Source of the DNA: Paracoccaceae bacterium
Lineage (GTDB): Bacteria; Pseudomonadota; Alphaproteobacteria; Rhodobacterales; Rhodobacteraceae
Length of the DNA stretch: 64,000 nucleotides
Direction: 5' to 3'
Assembly (NCBI GenBank): GCA_027013095.1
Contig: JALUYI010000019.1
Coordinates: forward strand, 1 to 64,000
Shown: piece by piece, positions 46,306 through 55,419 of the stretch
Layout: every line of letters starts with the position of its first letter
Position numbering within the stretch: position 1 is the first letter of the stretch
The notes under the pieces: generated by a model
Told to the model about the DNA's origin: nothing
Seen by the model: only the letters and a program-made list of their open reading frames with translations
The model's database searches: none
Translations under genes and position numbers: made by a program

Positions 46306-47214
46306 ATGAGCCTCTGGATCCCGATAACGCTGTTTGCCGCCTTCATGCAGAATTTGCGCTTCATGCTGCAAAAACACCTGAAGGACACGCGCCTGTCAAC
46401 CGGTGGCGCGACGTTCTCACGATTTGTTTTTGCCGCACCTCTGGCGGTGCTGTTTGTCGCCGTTGCAACCGGCACCGGCTGGCGCACGCTGCCGAGCATT
46501 TCCTGGCGGTTTTTGCTGTTCGCATCGGCCGGTGGGGTGACACAGATTCTGGCAACGCTCTGCATTGTCGCTCTGTTTTCCTTGCGCAATTTTACCGTTG
46601 GGATCACCTTGAAAAAGACCGAAACGGTACAAACGGCGCTGATTTCGCTGATCCTTCTGGGCGAGACGGTTTCGATCATGGGCCTCTTGGCCATCGCGGT
46701 CGGCCTTGTCGGTGTCGTTCTGGTGTCCGATCCGCCAAAATCAGCCTCGGTGCTGGGTTGGCGGGGGCGGGTGTTCAACCGGGCATCCGGCCTTGGGCTG
46801 CTTTCGGGGGCGCTGTTTGGAATGTCGGCGACCGGATATCGCGGCGCATCGCTGGCCCTTGGCGGTGGAGATTTCATGATTCGCGCCGCCGTCACACTGG
46901 CCTATGTCACGGTTTTTCAGAGCATTTTGATGGCCCTCTGGCTGCGCTGGCGCACGCCCGGCCAAATCCGTGCCCTGGCGCGGGCTTGGAGGGTCACCGG
47001 GCTTGTCGGGGTGACCGGTGCGCTGGGCTCTTTTGCCTGGTTCATGGCGTTTACACTGGAAAATGCCGCCTACGTTAAGGCGCTGGGGCAGGTTGAACTG
47101 GTCTTTACCTTTCTTGCATCGATCTTTGTCTTTCACGAAAAAAGCAGCGTGCGCGAACTGGCCGGTATCTTTCTGGTGATGGCCAGCATTTTGCTGCTGG
47201 TGTTCCTGATTTAA
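46306..47214 (+). CDS. EamA/DMT family transporter
   Basis: 302-residue polytopic membrane protein with about ten hydrophobic spans in two EamA-like halves (for example VGITLKKTETVQTALISLILLGETVSIMGLLAIAVGLVGVVLV, quoted only to mark the first repeat end, residues about 100-145; and VKALGQVELVFTFLASIFVFHEK in the second). The substrate is unknown; the family exports metabolites. The ATG at 46306 has GAGGGG directly upstream. Divergent from msrB with 126 bases between. Confidence 0.8.
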   Translation: MSLWIPITLFAAFMQNLRFMLQKHLKDTRLSTGGATFSRFVFAAPLAVLFVAVATGTGWRTLPSISWRFLLFASAGGVTQILATLCIVALFSLRNFTVGITLKKTETVQTALISLILLGETVSIMGLLAIAVGLVGVVLVSDPPKSASVLGWRGRVFNRASGLGLLSGALFGMSATGYRGASLALGGGDFMIRAAVTLAYVTVFQSILMALWLRWRTPGQIRALARAWRVTGLVGVTGALGSFAWFMAFTLENAAYVKALGQVELVFTFLASIFVFHEKSSVRELAGIFLVMASILLLVFLI

Positions 47215-47253
47215 CGCTGTCGCCGAAAAAACCGGGATTAATGGGTCTGCGCA

Positions 47254-48036
47254 CTAAAACCGCAGCCGACCGGGGATGGCCTCGCCACAGATCAGACCGC
47301 CATCGATCGTCAGGCCTGCACGTTCCAAAAGCACGCGCGCGGGCAGGTCATCTGCGTTAATATCGGCGTAGATCGAATCGGCCGCGAGCTGGCTAAGCGC
47401 CTCTTGGGCAATCCGCGCGGTCATGATCTGCCCGATACCCTGCTGGCGATGCTTTGGCGCCACGGCGATCTGTTCGATGATCGCATGCTCGGCGTGGTCG
47501 CTGTATTTGTTGTGGGGCAGGCGTGCATGGGCACTGGCAATGACCTGTCCTGCCGCGTCAATCAGGCCGAGGGTGACGCCAGGGACGGTCAGGCCGACCA
47601 GCATCTCGCCACAGCGCGGCGGCAGACCCGAAGCGGTGATATGCCGTTGCAGGGCCGCGATTGTCTCGGGGTCGCTTGGGGTGACAAGGCGCGTCCCGTC
47701 GGGCAGCGGGCGCGCGGTGAGGGGACGGATGGCCTCAATCACGTCGTCGCGCGTGCCGATAAAGGCGTCGCGGGCCAGAAATTTGAATCCCCGTCCGGCA
47801 AGGCGTCGGCGGATTTTCAGGACTTCGCCGACCGGGATCAGGCAAAAGCCGAATTTCCGGTCCTCATCGAGATGTTCAAGCAGCGCGCCCCAACCGAACA
47901 GGTCGGGATCATCGGCGGCCATGCAGTCTCCGGCATGGGCCGCCCCGCGCGAGAACCGGATCCAGGTGCTCTCGCGCGTGATTTTTTTCTGCCGCCGGAT
48001 CGAGTCGGCGTCACCAACATAAAGTGCCGCGGGCAT
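47254..48036 (-). CDS. GNAT acetyltransferase at the end of the soe operon
   Basis: 260-residue protein whose C-terminal half (about 150-260) is a GNAT domain (EQIAVAPKHRQQGIGQIMTARI is the acetyl-CoA loop). The N-terminal part (about 1-110) is not recognised. It starts three bases after the soeC stop on the same strand, so it is almost certainly transcribed with soeABC. No role in sulfite metabolism is known to me. The start at 48036 (MPAALYVGD) is the first possible one after soeC. Confidence 0.75.
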   Translation of the reverse strand: MPAALYVGDADSIRRQKKITRESTWIRFSRGAAHAGDCMAADDPDLFGWGALLEHLDEDRKFGFCLIPVGEVLKIRRRLAGRGFKFLARDAFIGTRDDVIEAIRPLTARPLPDGTRLVTPSDPETIAALQRHITASGLPPRCGEMLVGLTVPGVTLGLIDAAGQVIASAHARLPHNKYSDHAEHAIIEQIAVAPKHRQQGIGQIMTARIAQEALSQLAADSIYADINADDLPARVLLERAGLTIDGGLICGEAIPGRLRF

Positions 48037-48039
48037 GAC

Positions 48040-48915
48040 TCAGCGCTTGTCGTAGTAGAGGCCCACGACGTGCTCGGCCTCGGCAAAGAACAGCCAGCGC
48101 GCCGTAAAGACACCAATCAGATGCGAGGCCACTGCGACCAACGCCAGCGCGTGGTTGAACGGCAGGAACAACAGGATCGCTGCAGGCAACAGCCCCAGTG
48201 TCACCAGCGCAATCGCCCGCAGCTTTTGTGCGTGCTTGCGCGCGACCACATAGACCATCTCTTTCATCAGGTAATTGGGGCTGGAATGGGCATTTTCCAG
48301 CTGCCGCACCTTGCCCAGATGCCCCAGCCCGGTTGCGGTTTCGATGCTGTGCCCGGCATTGGCAAAGGCCTTGTCGCCCATCTGCCAGGCGACCATCTGC
48401 AGCCCGGTCAGCACCAGCAGCAACACCGCAGCCGTCAGCACCTGACCAGCCAGCAGCGCCCCGCCCGCCAGCGCATAGGTCAGAAACAACAGCGGCGTCA
48501 GCGGCAGGTTCCAGCGCGGCACGGTTTTCAACTGGTTATAGATTTTCGAGGTGGTAAAGACCGTTGCAATCGCCAGCAGGCTGCCAATCCAGCCCAACAG
48601 CGGATAGCGGCTCTGAAAAAAGATCAGCTCGATGGCATAGGCGGCCACAACCAGCAGCGTCAGCACCGCAGCCACGCCTTCCCGGCTCAGCCAACTTGTG
48701 CGCCATTGCGAGAACGCCTTGATGGCGCGTTGCGGGTTGCCAAGGTGCAGGGTCGAGGCGATCAGCCCCCCGACGGCCAGCGCATAGGCGACGAAATACA
48801 TCCAGAACGCCGTCCAGCCAAAGACGTCCGGCACGCCAAAGCCCATCCAGAACATCAGGCCAAACCCAAGGCCCGACAACGAGGTGAAAACGATTACGGA
48901 AGGTGCGGGATGCAT
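48040..48915 (-). CDS. soeC: Sulfite-oxidising complex membrane subunit SoeC
   Basis: 291-residue integral membrane protein of the DmsC/NrfD-like type with about eight predicted spans (VIVFTSLSGLGFGLMFWMGFG at the start). It anchors the cytoplasmic molybdenum and iron-sulfur subunits and passes electrons to quinone. It overlaps the soeB stop by one base. The DmsABC-like order, together with the nearby taurine genes, identifies it as SoeC rather than a DMSO reductase anchor. Confidence 0.8.
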   Translation of the reverse strand: MHPAPSVIVFTSLSGLGFGLMFWMGFGVPDVFGWTAFWMYFVAYALAVGGLIASTLHLGNPQRAIKAFSQWRTSWLSREGVAAVLTLLVVAAYAIELIFFQSRYPLLGWIGSLLAIATVFTTSKIYNQLKTVPRWNLPLTPLLFLTYALAGGALLAGQVLTAAVLLLVLTGLQMVAWQMGDKAFANAGHSIETATGLGHLGKVRQLENAHSSPNYLMKEMVYVVARKHAQKLRAIALVTLGLLPAAILLFLPFNHALALVAVASHLIGVFTARWLFFAEAEHVVGLYYDKR

Positions 48916-49676
48916 CAGATTTTCTCCAGAGCTTTGTCGAGCCAGCCAAGAAAGCCCTTGGCGCTGTCGGCCTCGTCCATGGGCGCAAGATAAGGCGCCA
49001 GAAGGTCGATTTTGTTTTCGGCGGTCACGTCCGATTTGGGCCGCGGGGGCAGATACCGGTTGACGGGCTTGGTGCCCTGCTCGGGCATCAGCTCCATCCC
49101 GCCGCGTTCGGCGCTCAGACGGGACACATTGCTGTCGGGATCGGCGAAATCGCCGAAATGACGCGCCCCGGCTGGGCAGGTTCTGACGCAGGCGGGCAAG
49201 CGGTCGATCTCGGGGATGTTTTCGTTATAGATCCGATCGACGCAGAGCGTGCATTTCTTCATCACGCCTTCCATCTGGTCCAGTTCGCGCGCCCCATAGG
49301 GACAGGCCCAGGCGCAGAGGCCGCAGCCGATGCAATTGTCCTCGTTGACCAGCACGATCCCGTCCTCGGCCCGCTTGTAGCTGGCGCCGGTTGGGCAGAC
49401 GGTGACGCAGGGCGCGTCGTCGCAATGCAGGCAGGATTTGGGGAAATGCACCGTTTGCGCATTGCAGCCCTCGGACTTTACCTCATAGGAGTGGACCCGG
49501 TTCAGAAATGTCCCCATGGGCTCGGCCCCGTAAGGGTCGATATCCGACAAGGGCGCGCCATAGTTTGACGTATTCCATTCCTTGCAGTTGACGACACAGG
49601 CGTGGCAGCCGACGCAGATATCGAGGTCGATCACAAGGCCCAATTTTTTTTCGGTGGTCTGGGGCAGGGCGGTCAT
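48915..49676 (-). CDS. soeB: Sulfite-oxidising complex iron-sulfur subunit SoeB
   Basis: 253-residue ferredoxin-like subunit with four cysteine clusters for [4Fe-4S] centres: CVGCHACVVNC, CLHCDDAPCVTVC, CIGCGLCAWAC, and CTLC with the later CVRTC. It relays electrons from the molybdenum subunit SoeA to SoeC. No Tat signal is present, placing it on the cytoplasmic side. The start at 49676 overlaps the soeA stop by four bases. Confidence 0.85.
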   Translation of the reverse strand: MTALPQTTEKKLGLVIDLDICVGCHACVVNCKEWNTSNYGAPLSDIDPYGAEPMGTFLNRVHSYEVKSEGCNAQTVHFPKSCLHCDDAPCVTVCPTGASYKRAEDGIVLVNEDNCIGCGLCAWACPYGARELDQMEGVMKKCTLCVDRIYNENIPEIDRLPACVRTCPAGARHFGDFADPDSNVSRLSAERGGMELMPEQGTKPVNRYLPPRPKSDVTAENKIDLLAPYLAPMDEADSAKGFLGWLDKALEKI

Positions 49677-52510
49677 GAAAAGTCCTTCCCGTATTCAAGG
49701 GTGTCAGGTCCGACCCCGACCGGCGAGGTCTCGGGCGGGGTATGAGGCAAGCTGATCCCGTCCGGTTTCTTGCCCACGTTTTCGATCTTGACGCGCAGAT
49801 CGAACCAGGCGGCCTGCCCGGTGATCGGGTCCGAATTGGTCCAGCGCATCCCGTCGCCCTTTGGCGGCAGCAATTCGTGGATGATGTGGTTCAGCAGAAA
49901 GCCGCGGGTTGCTTCTGAGGCGTCCTCTTTCAGCGCCCAGGCGCCCGAGCGTTTGCCAATGGCGTTCCACGTCCACATGGTCTTGCCGTTCAGGGCATCC
50001 ATGCGCGAAACCGGTACCGTGATCGAGCCGTGGGCCGAGCTGACCCGCGCCCAGTCGCCGTCGGTAAAGCCGTGTTCATCGCAGATCTCGCCTGAGACGA
50101 ACAACGGGTTGGCACCGTGAATCTGGCGCAGCCACGCGTTTTGCGTCCCCCATGAGTGATACATCGCCATCGGCCGCTGGGTCAGGGCGTGATAGGGAAA
50201 TTCCTTTGTGTCCACGATGGTTTCCTCGACCGGCGGCCACCAGATTGGTAGCGGGTCCATGGTCGATCTGACTTGCTCTCGCAGATGCTCGGGGGGCTGG
50301 TGGTCGCCATGCCCCTCGGCGGCCAGACGGAATTTCTGCATCGGTTCGACATAGAGCTGAAAGACATAGGGCTGCGGCTTGTCGTAAAGGCCGCGGGCCA
50401 CCGCCCAGTCCTGATAGGCGGCATTCCAGGGCTTGAAGAACTGCGCCTCCTCGGGGATATGACCGATCCAGAACGAGCCGTTGGCCTTGTAGGCCTCGAT
50501 CTGGTTTGGATTTGGCTCACCACGGCCCTCGCCCTTGCCGTCGGGGCCGCGAAAGCCGGCCAGCGGGCCGACGCCGGGGCGGCGTTCGTGCATCTGGATG
50601 TAGTCGGCGTAATCCTTGAATGTCGGGCTGCCGTCCTCGTTCACCATGCCGGGCAGGCCAAGGCGATAGCCGATATCAATCAGCACTGACTGGAACGGGC
50701 GCACGTCGCGGTCCGGCTCGACCACCGGCCAGCGGATGCTGTCGGCCATGGCCTCGGCCTCGCAAATGGGGCGGTCGAACATGCTGATGCAGTCGTGGCG
50801 CTCCAGATAGGTCGTGTCCGGCAGGATCAGATCCGCAAAGGCCACCATCTCCGAGCTGTAGGCGTCGGAATAGATGATGCGCGGGATTACGTATTCGCCG
50901 TTTTCATCCTTGTCCTTGAGCATCTCGATCACTTTCGAGGTGTTCATGGATGAGTTCCACGACATGTTCGCCATATACATGAACAAGGTGTCGATCTTGT
51001 AGGGTGTGCCGGCATGGGCGTTCGAGATCACCATATGCATCAGCCCGTGGGCCGATAGCGGGGTCTCCCACGTAAAGGCCTTGTCGATGCGTTTGGCGTT
51101 GCCGTTCTCGTCCAGCAGCAGGTCCTCGGGGCCTTGCGGATACCCCAGATGCGGCCCGTCCAGCGGTTGTCCCGGCGCATAGCCGGCGTGCGGTTTGGGA
51201 TGCGCGGTGGCCGGTTTGGGGTAGGGCGGTTTAAAGCGAAAGCCGCCGGGAACCTCGACGCTGCCCAGCAGGATTTGCAGGATATGCAGGGCCCGGCAGG
51301 TCTGAAAGCCGTTGGAATGGGCCGAGATGCCGCGCATCGCGTGAAACGAGACCGGGCGCCCGATCATGCGCTCGTGCTTTTCGCCCTTCCAGTCCGTCCA
51401 CGGGCGTTCGATGACGATTTCTTCTTCAAATGCCACATGGGCCAGCTCGGCTGCGATGCGCCTGATCTGCTCGGCGGGAACCCCGCATTGTTCGGCGACC
51501 GCTTCGGGTGTGTGCTCGTCCGAAAGGTATTTTTCCGCCAAAAGTTGAAACACCGGACGATGCGTGGCGCCGCCGTGACGATAGCTGCCGGCCAGATCCG
51601 GCTTGATCCCCGGGGTGTCAAAAGCGACCGGCTTGCCAGTGGCCCGATCAAGGACCAGAGGCTTATCGTTTTCGTCGCGAAGGAACAGCCCGTTTTCTGG
51701 CGAGTTCGCGTCTTCGATCACCAGAAACGGCGCGTTCGTATAGCGAATCAGATAATCCAGATCGACTTTGCCCGCCTTCAGCAATTCATGGATCAGGGCC
51801 AGAACAAACAGCCCGTCAGTGCCCGGGGTAATTCCCACCCACTCATCCGCGATGGCGTTATAGCCCGAGCGGATCGGGTTCACGCCAATGATCTTGGCGC
51901 CGGTTTCCTTCAGCTTGCTCAGGCCGATCTTGATCGGGTTGCTGTCGTGATCCTCGGCCACGCCGAACAGCATGAACAGTCGCGTGCGCTCCCAGTCCGG
52001 CGCGCCGAACTCCCAGAAACTGCCGCCCATCGTGTAGATGCCCGCCGCCGCCATATTGACCGAGCAGAACCCCCCGTGGGCGGCGTGATTGGGCGTGCCA
52101 TAGGCCTGCGCCCACCAGCCGGTCATCGATTGTGATTGATCGCGCCCGGTGAAAAACGCCATTTTTTCAGGGCTTTGCTCGCGCAGGGGTTTCAGCCAAC
52201 TGACGGCGATGTCCAGCGCTTCGTCCCAGGATATTTCCTCGAACTCGCCCGAACCGCGCTCCCCGACCCGCTTCATCGGGGCCTTCAGGCGCGAGGGGGC
52301 GTAATGCTGCATGATGCCGGCGCTGCCCTTGGCACACAGAACCCCCCGATTGACCGGGTGGTCACGGTTACCCTCGATATATTTGACCTTGCCGTTTTTC
52401 ATATGCACGTTGATGCCGCAGCGGCAGGCGCACATATAACAGGTGGTCTTGCGGATTTCGTCGCTGACCTCGGGCGAGGTATCCAGCGCTGGCTGATCAT
52501 ATGGGGGCAT
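49673..52510 (-). CDS. soeA: Sulfite-oxidising complex molybdenum subunit SoeA
   Basis: 945-residue molybdopterin oxidoreductase of the DMSO reductase family. An N-terminal [4Fe-4S] motif (CYMCACRCG with a later Cys in VLCAKG), the catalytic molybdopterin-guanine-dinucleotide domains, and a C-terminal dinucleotide domain are seen. No twin-arginine signal precedes it, so it acts in the cytoplasm, as described for SoeABC of purple sulfur bacteria and roseobacters, oxidising sulfite to sulfate and passing electrons to quinone. The start at 52510 has AGGGAA upstream. Genome context (xsc, pta and tauR within 6 kb) supports sulfite as substrate; other DMSO-family substrates are less likely. Confidence 0.83.
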   Translation of the reverse strand: MPPYDQPALDTSPEVSDEIRKTTCYMCACRCGINVHMKNGKVKYIEGNRDHPVNRGVLCAKGSAGIMQHYAPSRLKAPMKRVGERGSGEFEEISWDEALDIAVSWLKPLREQSPEKMAFFTGRDQSQSMTGWWAQAYGTPNHAAHGGFCSVNMAAAGIYTMGGSFWEFGAPDWERTRLFMLFGVAEDHDSNPIKIGLSKLKETGAKIIGVNPIRSGYNAIADEWVGITPGTDGLFVLALIHELLKAGKVDLDYLIRYTNAPFLVIEDANSPENGLFLRDENDKPLVLDRATGKPVAFDTPGIKPDLAGSYRHGGATHRPVFQLLAEKYLSDEHTPEAVAEQCGVPAEQIRRIAAELAHVAFEEEIVIERPWTDWKGEKHERMIGRPVSFHAMRGISAHSNGFQTCRALHILQILLGSVEVPGGFRFKPPYPKPATAHPKPHAGYAPGQPLDGPHLGYPQGPEDLLLDENGNAKRIDKAFTWETPLSAHGLMHMVISNAHAGTPYKIDTLFMYMANMSWNSSMNTSKVIEMLKDKDENGEYVIPRIIYSDAYSSEMVAFADLILPDTTYLERHDCISMFDRPICEAEAMADSIRWPVVEPDRDVRPFQSVLIDIGYRLGLPGMVNEDGSPTFKDYADYIQMHERRPGVGPLAGFRGPDGKGEGRGEPNPNQIEAYKANGSFWIGHIPEEAQFFKPWNAAYQDWAVARGLYDKPQPYVFQLYVEPMQKFRLAAEGHGDHQPPEHLREQVRSTMDPLPIWWPPVEETIVDTKEFPYHALTQRPMAMYHSWGTQNAWLRQIHGANPLFVSGEICDEHGFTDGDWARVSSAHGSITVPVSRMDALNGKTMWTWNAIGKRSGAWALKEDASEATRGFLLNHIIHELLPPKGDGMRWTNSDPITGQAAWFDLRVKIENVGKKPDGISLPHTPPETSPVGVGPDTLEYGKDFS

Positions 52511-52829
52511 GTGTGGTTCCCTGCATCCCTGTTGTCGAAGTCGTTGGGTCTTGGTCTTATATTAGTGTATTTGAATATTAGTAACCGTCTCGCTTGGCAA
52601 CTGTCCAGAATTCAATGGCGTTTTGCGTGGATTTGCGGCTTCATGTCGCCCCTTGGCGTGGATTTTTCGCTTTGTGTCCCTTTTGGGGGCTTTCGCAGGC
52701 CATTCATTTCAAGGCGCCATATTCAAGAGTTTGCATTTTAGCACATCCTAATATACCCTGACCGGACAACAGCACGACAACGACACGGGGCAAACAAGCG
52801 ACCGGACAGTTCAACAAAGGGAGTGAGAG
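52511..52829. promoter_or_regulatory. Divergent soeA / small-protein promoter region with ATATTAG repeats
   Basis: A 319-base, locally AT-rich stretch without a gene. It holds a direct repeat ATATTAGT (52559-52566 and 52575-52582, period 16) about 50-70 bases upstream of soeA, and an inverted copy CTAATAT at 52748-52754 about 80 bases upstream of the small secreted protein gene. Spaced repeats of this type are typical operators for ArsR- or MarR-type repressors. No such regulator is encoded beside it. Confidence 0.45.
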
Positions 52830-53186
52830 ATGAACAAACTGATAGGGGCGGCCCTGACCGCAGTGTTTTCGATAGCGGCGGTTTCGGCGGTATCCGCGGC
52901 TGAGGTCAACAAGACCTACATGCGCAAGGGCACTCAGGAAGTGCGCGTATTCACCAGCAAGGGCAAGCTTTATTGCCGCCGCACCAGCGACAACTTTGAG
53001 ATGTGTCACGGCATGACCAAGGTCAGCGCGGGCACCTACAAAGGTAACAAGATGAAGCATCCCGATATGCCAAAATTCATGACGTTTGATGGCACCGTAG
53101 TCATCGGCTCGAACAAGAAACTGTCGATCAAGGGCTGCATGGTTGGGGGCGCAATCTGTGCAAACGAAATCTGGGACGAGAAATGA
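52830..53186 (+). CDS. Small secreted protein of unknown function
   Basis: 118-residue protein with a signal peptide (LIGAALTAVFSIAAVSAVSA, cleavage near residue 23). The mature part has four Cys (LYCRRT, EMCHGM, KGCMVGG, AICANEI) that could form two disulfides, and a beta-strand-rich pattern (FMTFDGTVVIG, KKLSIKG). I do not recognise a family. The ATG at 52830 has AAGGGAGTGAGAG upstream. It is divergent from soeA and shares its repeat-containing promoter region, so it may belong to the sulfite response, which is inference. Confidence 0.7.
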   Translation: MNKLIGAALTAVFSIAAVSAVSAAEVNKTYMRKGTQEVRVFTSKGKLYCRRTSDNFEMCHGMTKVSAGTYKGNKMKHPDMPKFMTFDGTVVIGSNKKLSIKGCMVGGAICANEIWDEK

Positions 53187-53233
53187 TTGCGCCCAGCTGA
53201 GAAGACCCTGGCGAGGGGATTGGGTGCGCGCGC

Positions 53234-54373
53234 TCATTCCTCCCTCTCGCTCAGGGGCACATAGGGGCGCATCTCTGGTCCGTCATACAGCGTCAGCGGA
53301 CGGATCAGGATGTTTCTGCGCAACTGCTCAAGGCACTGAATGATCCAGCCGGGCATCCGCCCGATGGCAAAGATCGGGACGTAGAGGTCCATCGGGATCC
53401 CGTGCAACTGATAGATGACCCCGGAATAGAAATCGACATTGACGTTCAACCCGTGCCGGGCGTAGGGGCGCATCGCGTCGACGACCGCTTGCAATATGTC
53501 GTACCATTGCGGCGCGCCCATCTCACGGGACAATTCGCGCACGCCCTCGCGCAGATGCCGCGCCCGGGGGTCCTCGGCCCGGTAAACGCGATGACCGAAC
53601 CCGGTGACCGCCTCGCGCCTGGCACGCTTTTTGGCGACATAATCGGCTGCCTGCTCTGGCGTCCCGATTTCCGTGACCATCTTCATCACATCCTCGGCGG
53701 CCCCCCCATGGGCGGGGCCGGCAAGCGTGGACAGGGCGCTGACGATGGCGCCGTGCAGGTTGGCCTCGGTCCCCACCGTGACCCGCGCGGCAAAGGATGA
53801 GGCATTGGCCCCGTGCTCGGCATGAAGAATGAAATCCACATCCGCCAGCCGGGCCGCCTTGGCGCTGGGGCGCTGGCCGTTCAACATCCACAGCCAGTTG
53901 GCGGCATGTGACAGCGCCGGATCCGGGGCAATCGGCGTGCGACCGTTTCGGATCGCCTGATGGGCGGCAATGATTGTTGGCAGCTGTGCGATCAGACGCA
54001 GGCCATTCTGCACAAAGGCCGCTTCGCTGACCTCCTGACTGTCCGGGTCCAGCGCCGCCAGCGCCGACACCACGGTCCTTAGAACATCCATGGGATGGCC
54101 GGTCTTGATCCGCGCAATGATGTCGAATGCCGCCTGCGGCAGCGTTCGGTTTTCGCGCAGCGTCTGCTCAAAGCGGGTCAATTCCGCGGCGCTGGGCAAG
54201 GCGCCATGGATCAGAAGATAGGCGACCTCTTCAAAACTCGAGTGGGTGGCCAGATCATGGATCGAATAGCCTCGATAGCTCAACTCTCCGGCGCGCCCGT
54301 CGATTTTACTGACACTGGAGCGCTCGAAATATATCCCTTTCAGGCCGCGGTTGATCTTGACGTTTTCTGCCAT
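53234..54373 (-). CDS. Citrate/2-methylcitrate synthase family protein, short type
   Basis: 379-residue citrate-synthase-fold enzyme with the catalytic regions HAEHGANASSFAARV, GPAHGGAAEDV, GHRVYRAEDPRA and NVDFYSGVIYQLHGIP. At 379 residues it is the short type seen in Gram-positive citrate synthases and methylcitrate synthases, not the hexameric, roughly 430-residue GltA usual in Proteobacteria. The start at 54373 (MAENVKIN) has AGGAGACTG upstream. It is divergent from pta with only 36 bases between. Acetyl-CoA from Pta would be its natural substrate; a methylcitrate role cannot be excluded. Confidence 0.82.
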   Translation of the reverse strand: MAENVKINRGLKGIYFERSSVSKIDGRAGELSYRGYSIHDLATHSSFEEVAYLLIHGALPSAAELTRFEQTLRENRTLPQAAFDIIARIKTGHPMDVLRTVVSALAALDPDSQEVSEAAFVQNGLRLIAQLPTIIAAHQAIRNGRTPIAPDPALSHAANWLWMLNGQRPSAKAARLADVDFILHAEHGANASSFAARVTVGTEANLHGAIVSALSTLAGPAHGGAAEDVMKMVTEIGTPEQAADYVAKKRARREAVTGFGHRVYRAEDPRARHLREGVRELSREMGAPQWYDILQAVVDAMRPYARHGLNVNVDFYSGVIYQLHGIPMDLYVPIFAIGRMPGWIIQCLEQLRRNILIRPLTLYDGPEMRPYVPLSEREE

Positions 54374-54409
54374 GATGTCAGTCTCCTGATGCTGAAATGG
54401 AGGGGAAAG

Positions 54410-55273
54410 ATGGGTGTTCTGGACAAGGCGCGCATGGCGCGTGGGCGTGTTGTTTTTCCCGAGGCGGACGATGCGCGCATTCGCAAGGCCGCGGCGATTC
54501 TGGCGGATCGGGGCCGGATCACGCCGGTGTTTCTGGATGTCGCGCGCCCCGCGTCCGAATATATCGAGTTTCTGTTGGCCCGGCGCCCTGGGCTGAAACC
54601 GGCGCTGGCCTTGCGGATGTTGGAGAAACCGTTGTTTCGGGCGGCGGCGATGGTAGCTGCAGGCGAGGCAGATGCGATGGTGGCTGGTGCTGTCTCTCCC
54701 ACTCGCCGGGTGATCGAAGCGGCGGCGATGGTTATCGGCCTGAGCAAAGGGGTCAGCGTTCCGTCCAGCTTTTTCGTGATGGTGTGGCCCGACGGGCGGA
54801 CGCTGGTTCTTGCCGATTGTGCGCTGAATGTCGCGCCTGATGCCCAAGGCTTGGCTGCGATTGCGCGGGCTTCGGCCCGGTCAGCTGAAGCTTTGCTGGG
54901 CCATGCCGAGGTGGCTTTGCTGTCATTTTCCACCGGCCGCAGCGGCAGTGGAGCCAGTGTCGAGACCGTGCGCGCCGCCTGTGAAATCCTGGAAAAGGAT
55001 GGCATCAGCGTTCGCGGGCCGGTGCAGGCGGATGCCGCCCTCAATTCCGAGATCGCGGCCAGAAAGGGGATGACGTCAGATGTTGCCAATGTCCTGATCT
55101 TTCCTTCGCTGGATGCGGGCAATATTGCCTATAAGCTGTTGCAGGAACTGGCCGGCGCGCAGGCCATCGGCCCGGTCCTGCAGGGGTTTCAGCGCCCGGT
55201 ATGCGATCTGTCCCGCGGCGCGCGCATCAATGATATCGTCGCCGCCAGCGAAATCGCACTCAGTCTGGCCTGA
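54410..55273 (+). CDS. pta: Phosphate acetyltransferase
   Basis: 287-residue Pta consisting of the catalytic PTA_PTB domain only, as in sulfonate-degrading bacteria, where it converts acetyl phosphate from Xsc to acetyl-CoA. Recognisable parts: RGRVVFPEADDARIRKAA at the start, AGAVSPTRRVIEAA, and VLIFPSLDAGNIAYKLLQ near the end. The ATG at 54410 has GGAGGGG 6 bases upstream; a Met 21 bases earlier is less well placed. It converges with xsc, not co-transcribed with it. A hairpin follows at 55277-55310. Confidence 0.87.
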   Translation: MGVLDKARMARGRVVFPEADDARIRKAAAILADRGRITPVFLDVARPASEYIEFLLARRPGLKPALALRMLEKPLFRAAAMVAAGEADAMVAGAVSPTRRVIEAAAMVIGLSKGVSVPSSFFVMVWPDGRTLVLADCALNVAPDAQGLAAIARASARSAEALLGHAEVALLSFSTGRSGSGASVETVRAACEILEKDGISVRGPVQADAALNSEIAARKGMTSDVANVLIFPSLDAGNIAYKLLQELAGAQAIGPVLQGFQRPVCDLSRGARINDIVAASEIALSLA

Positions 55274-55276
55274 GCG

Positions 55277-55310
55277 CGCCAGCCGCCAAAGGGTCTGTTT
55301 GGCGGTGGCG
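55277..55310 (+). terminator. Hairpin after pta
   Basis: CCGCCAAA (55283-55290) pairs with TTTGGCGG (55298-55305) with a 7-base loop, enclosed by CGCC (55277-55280) and GGCG (55307-55310). It begins directly after the pta stop codon. No clear U-tract follows. It lies in the region between convergent pta and xsc (55274-55419), where no gene is seen. Confidence 0.45.
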
Positions 55311-55419
55311 GTTCTGGCGCAGGGGCGGGGTCCGTTGGCCAAAAGTCACCGAACCCGTCTGCCCCCGATCATGCCGGTTTGGCGGGCCAATATTCGACGC
55401 CCGCTTTATGCGACGCGCA

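Noticed and set aside
49673-52510. DMSO reductase DmsA instead of SoeA
   Set aside because: The protein lacks a twin-arginine signal and lies beside taurine/sulfite genes; both fit SoeA better, though sequence family alone does not separate them.
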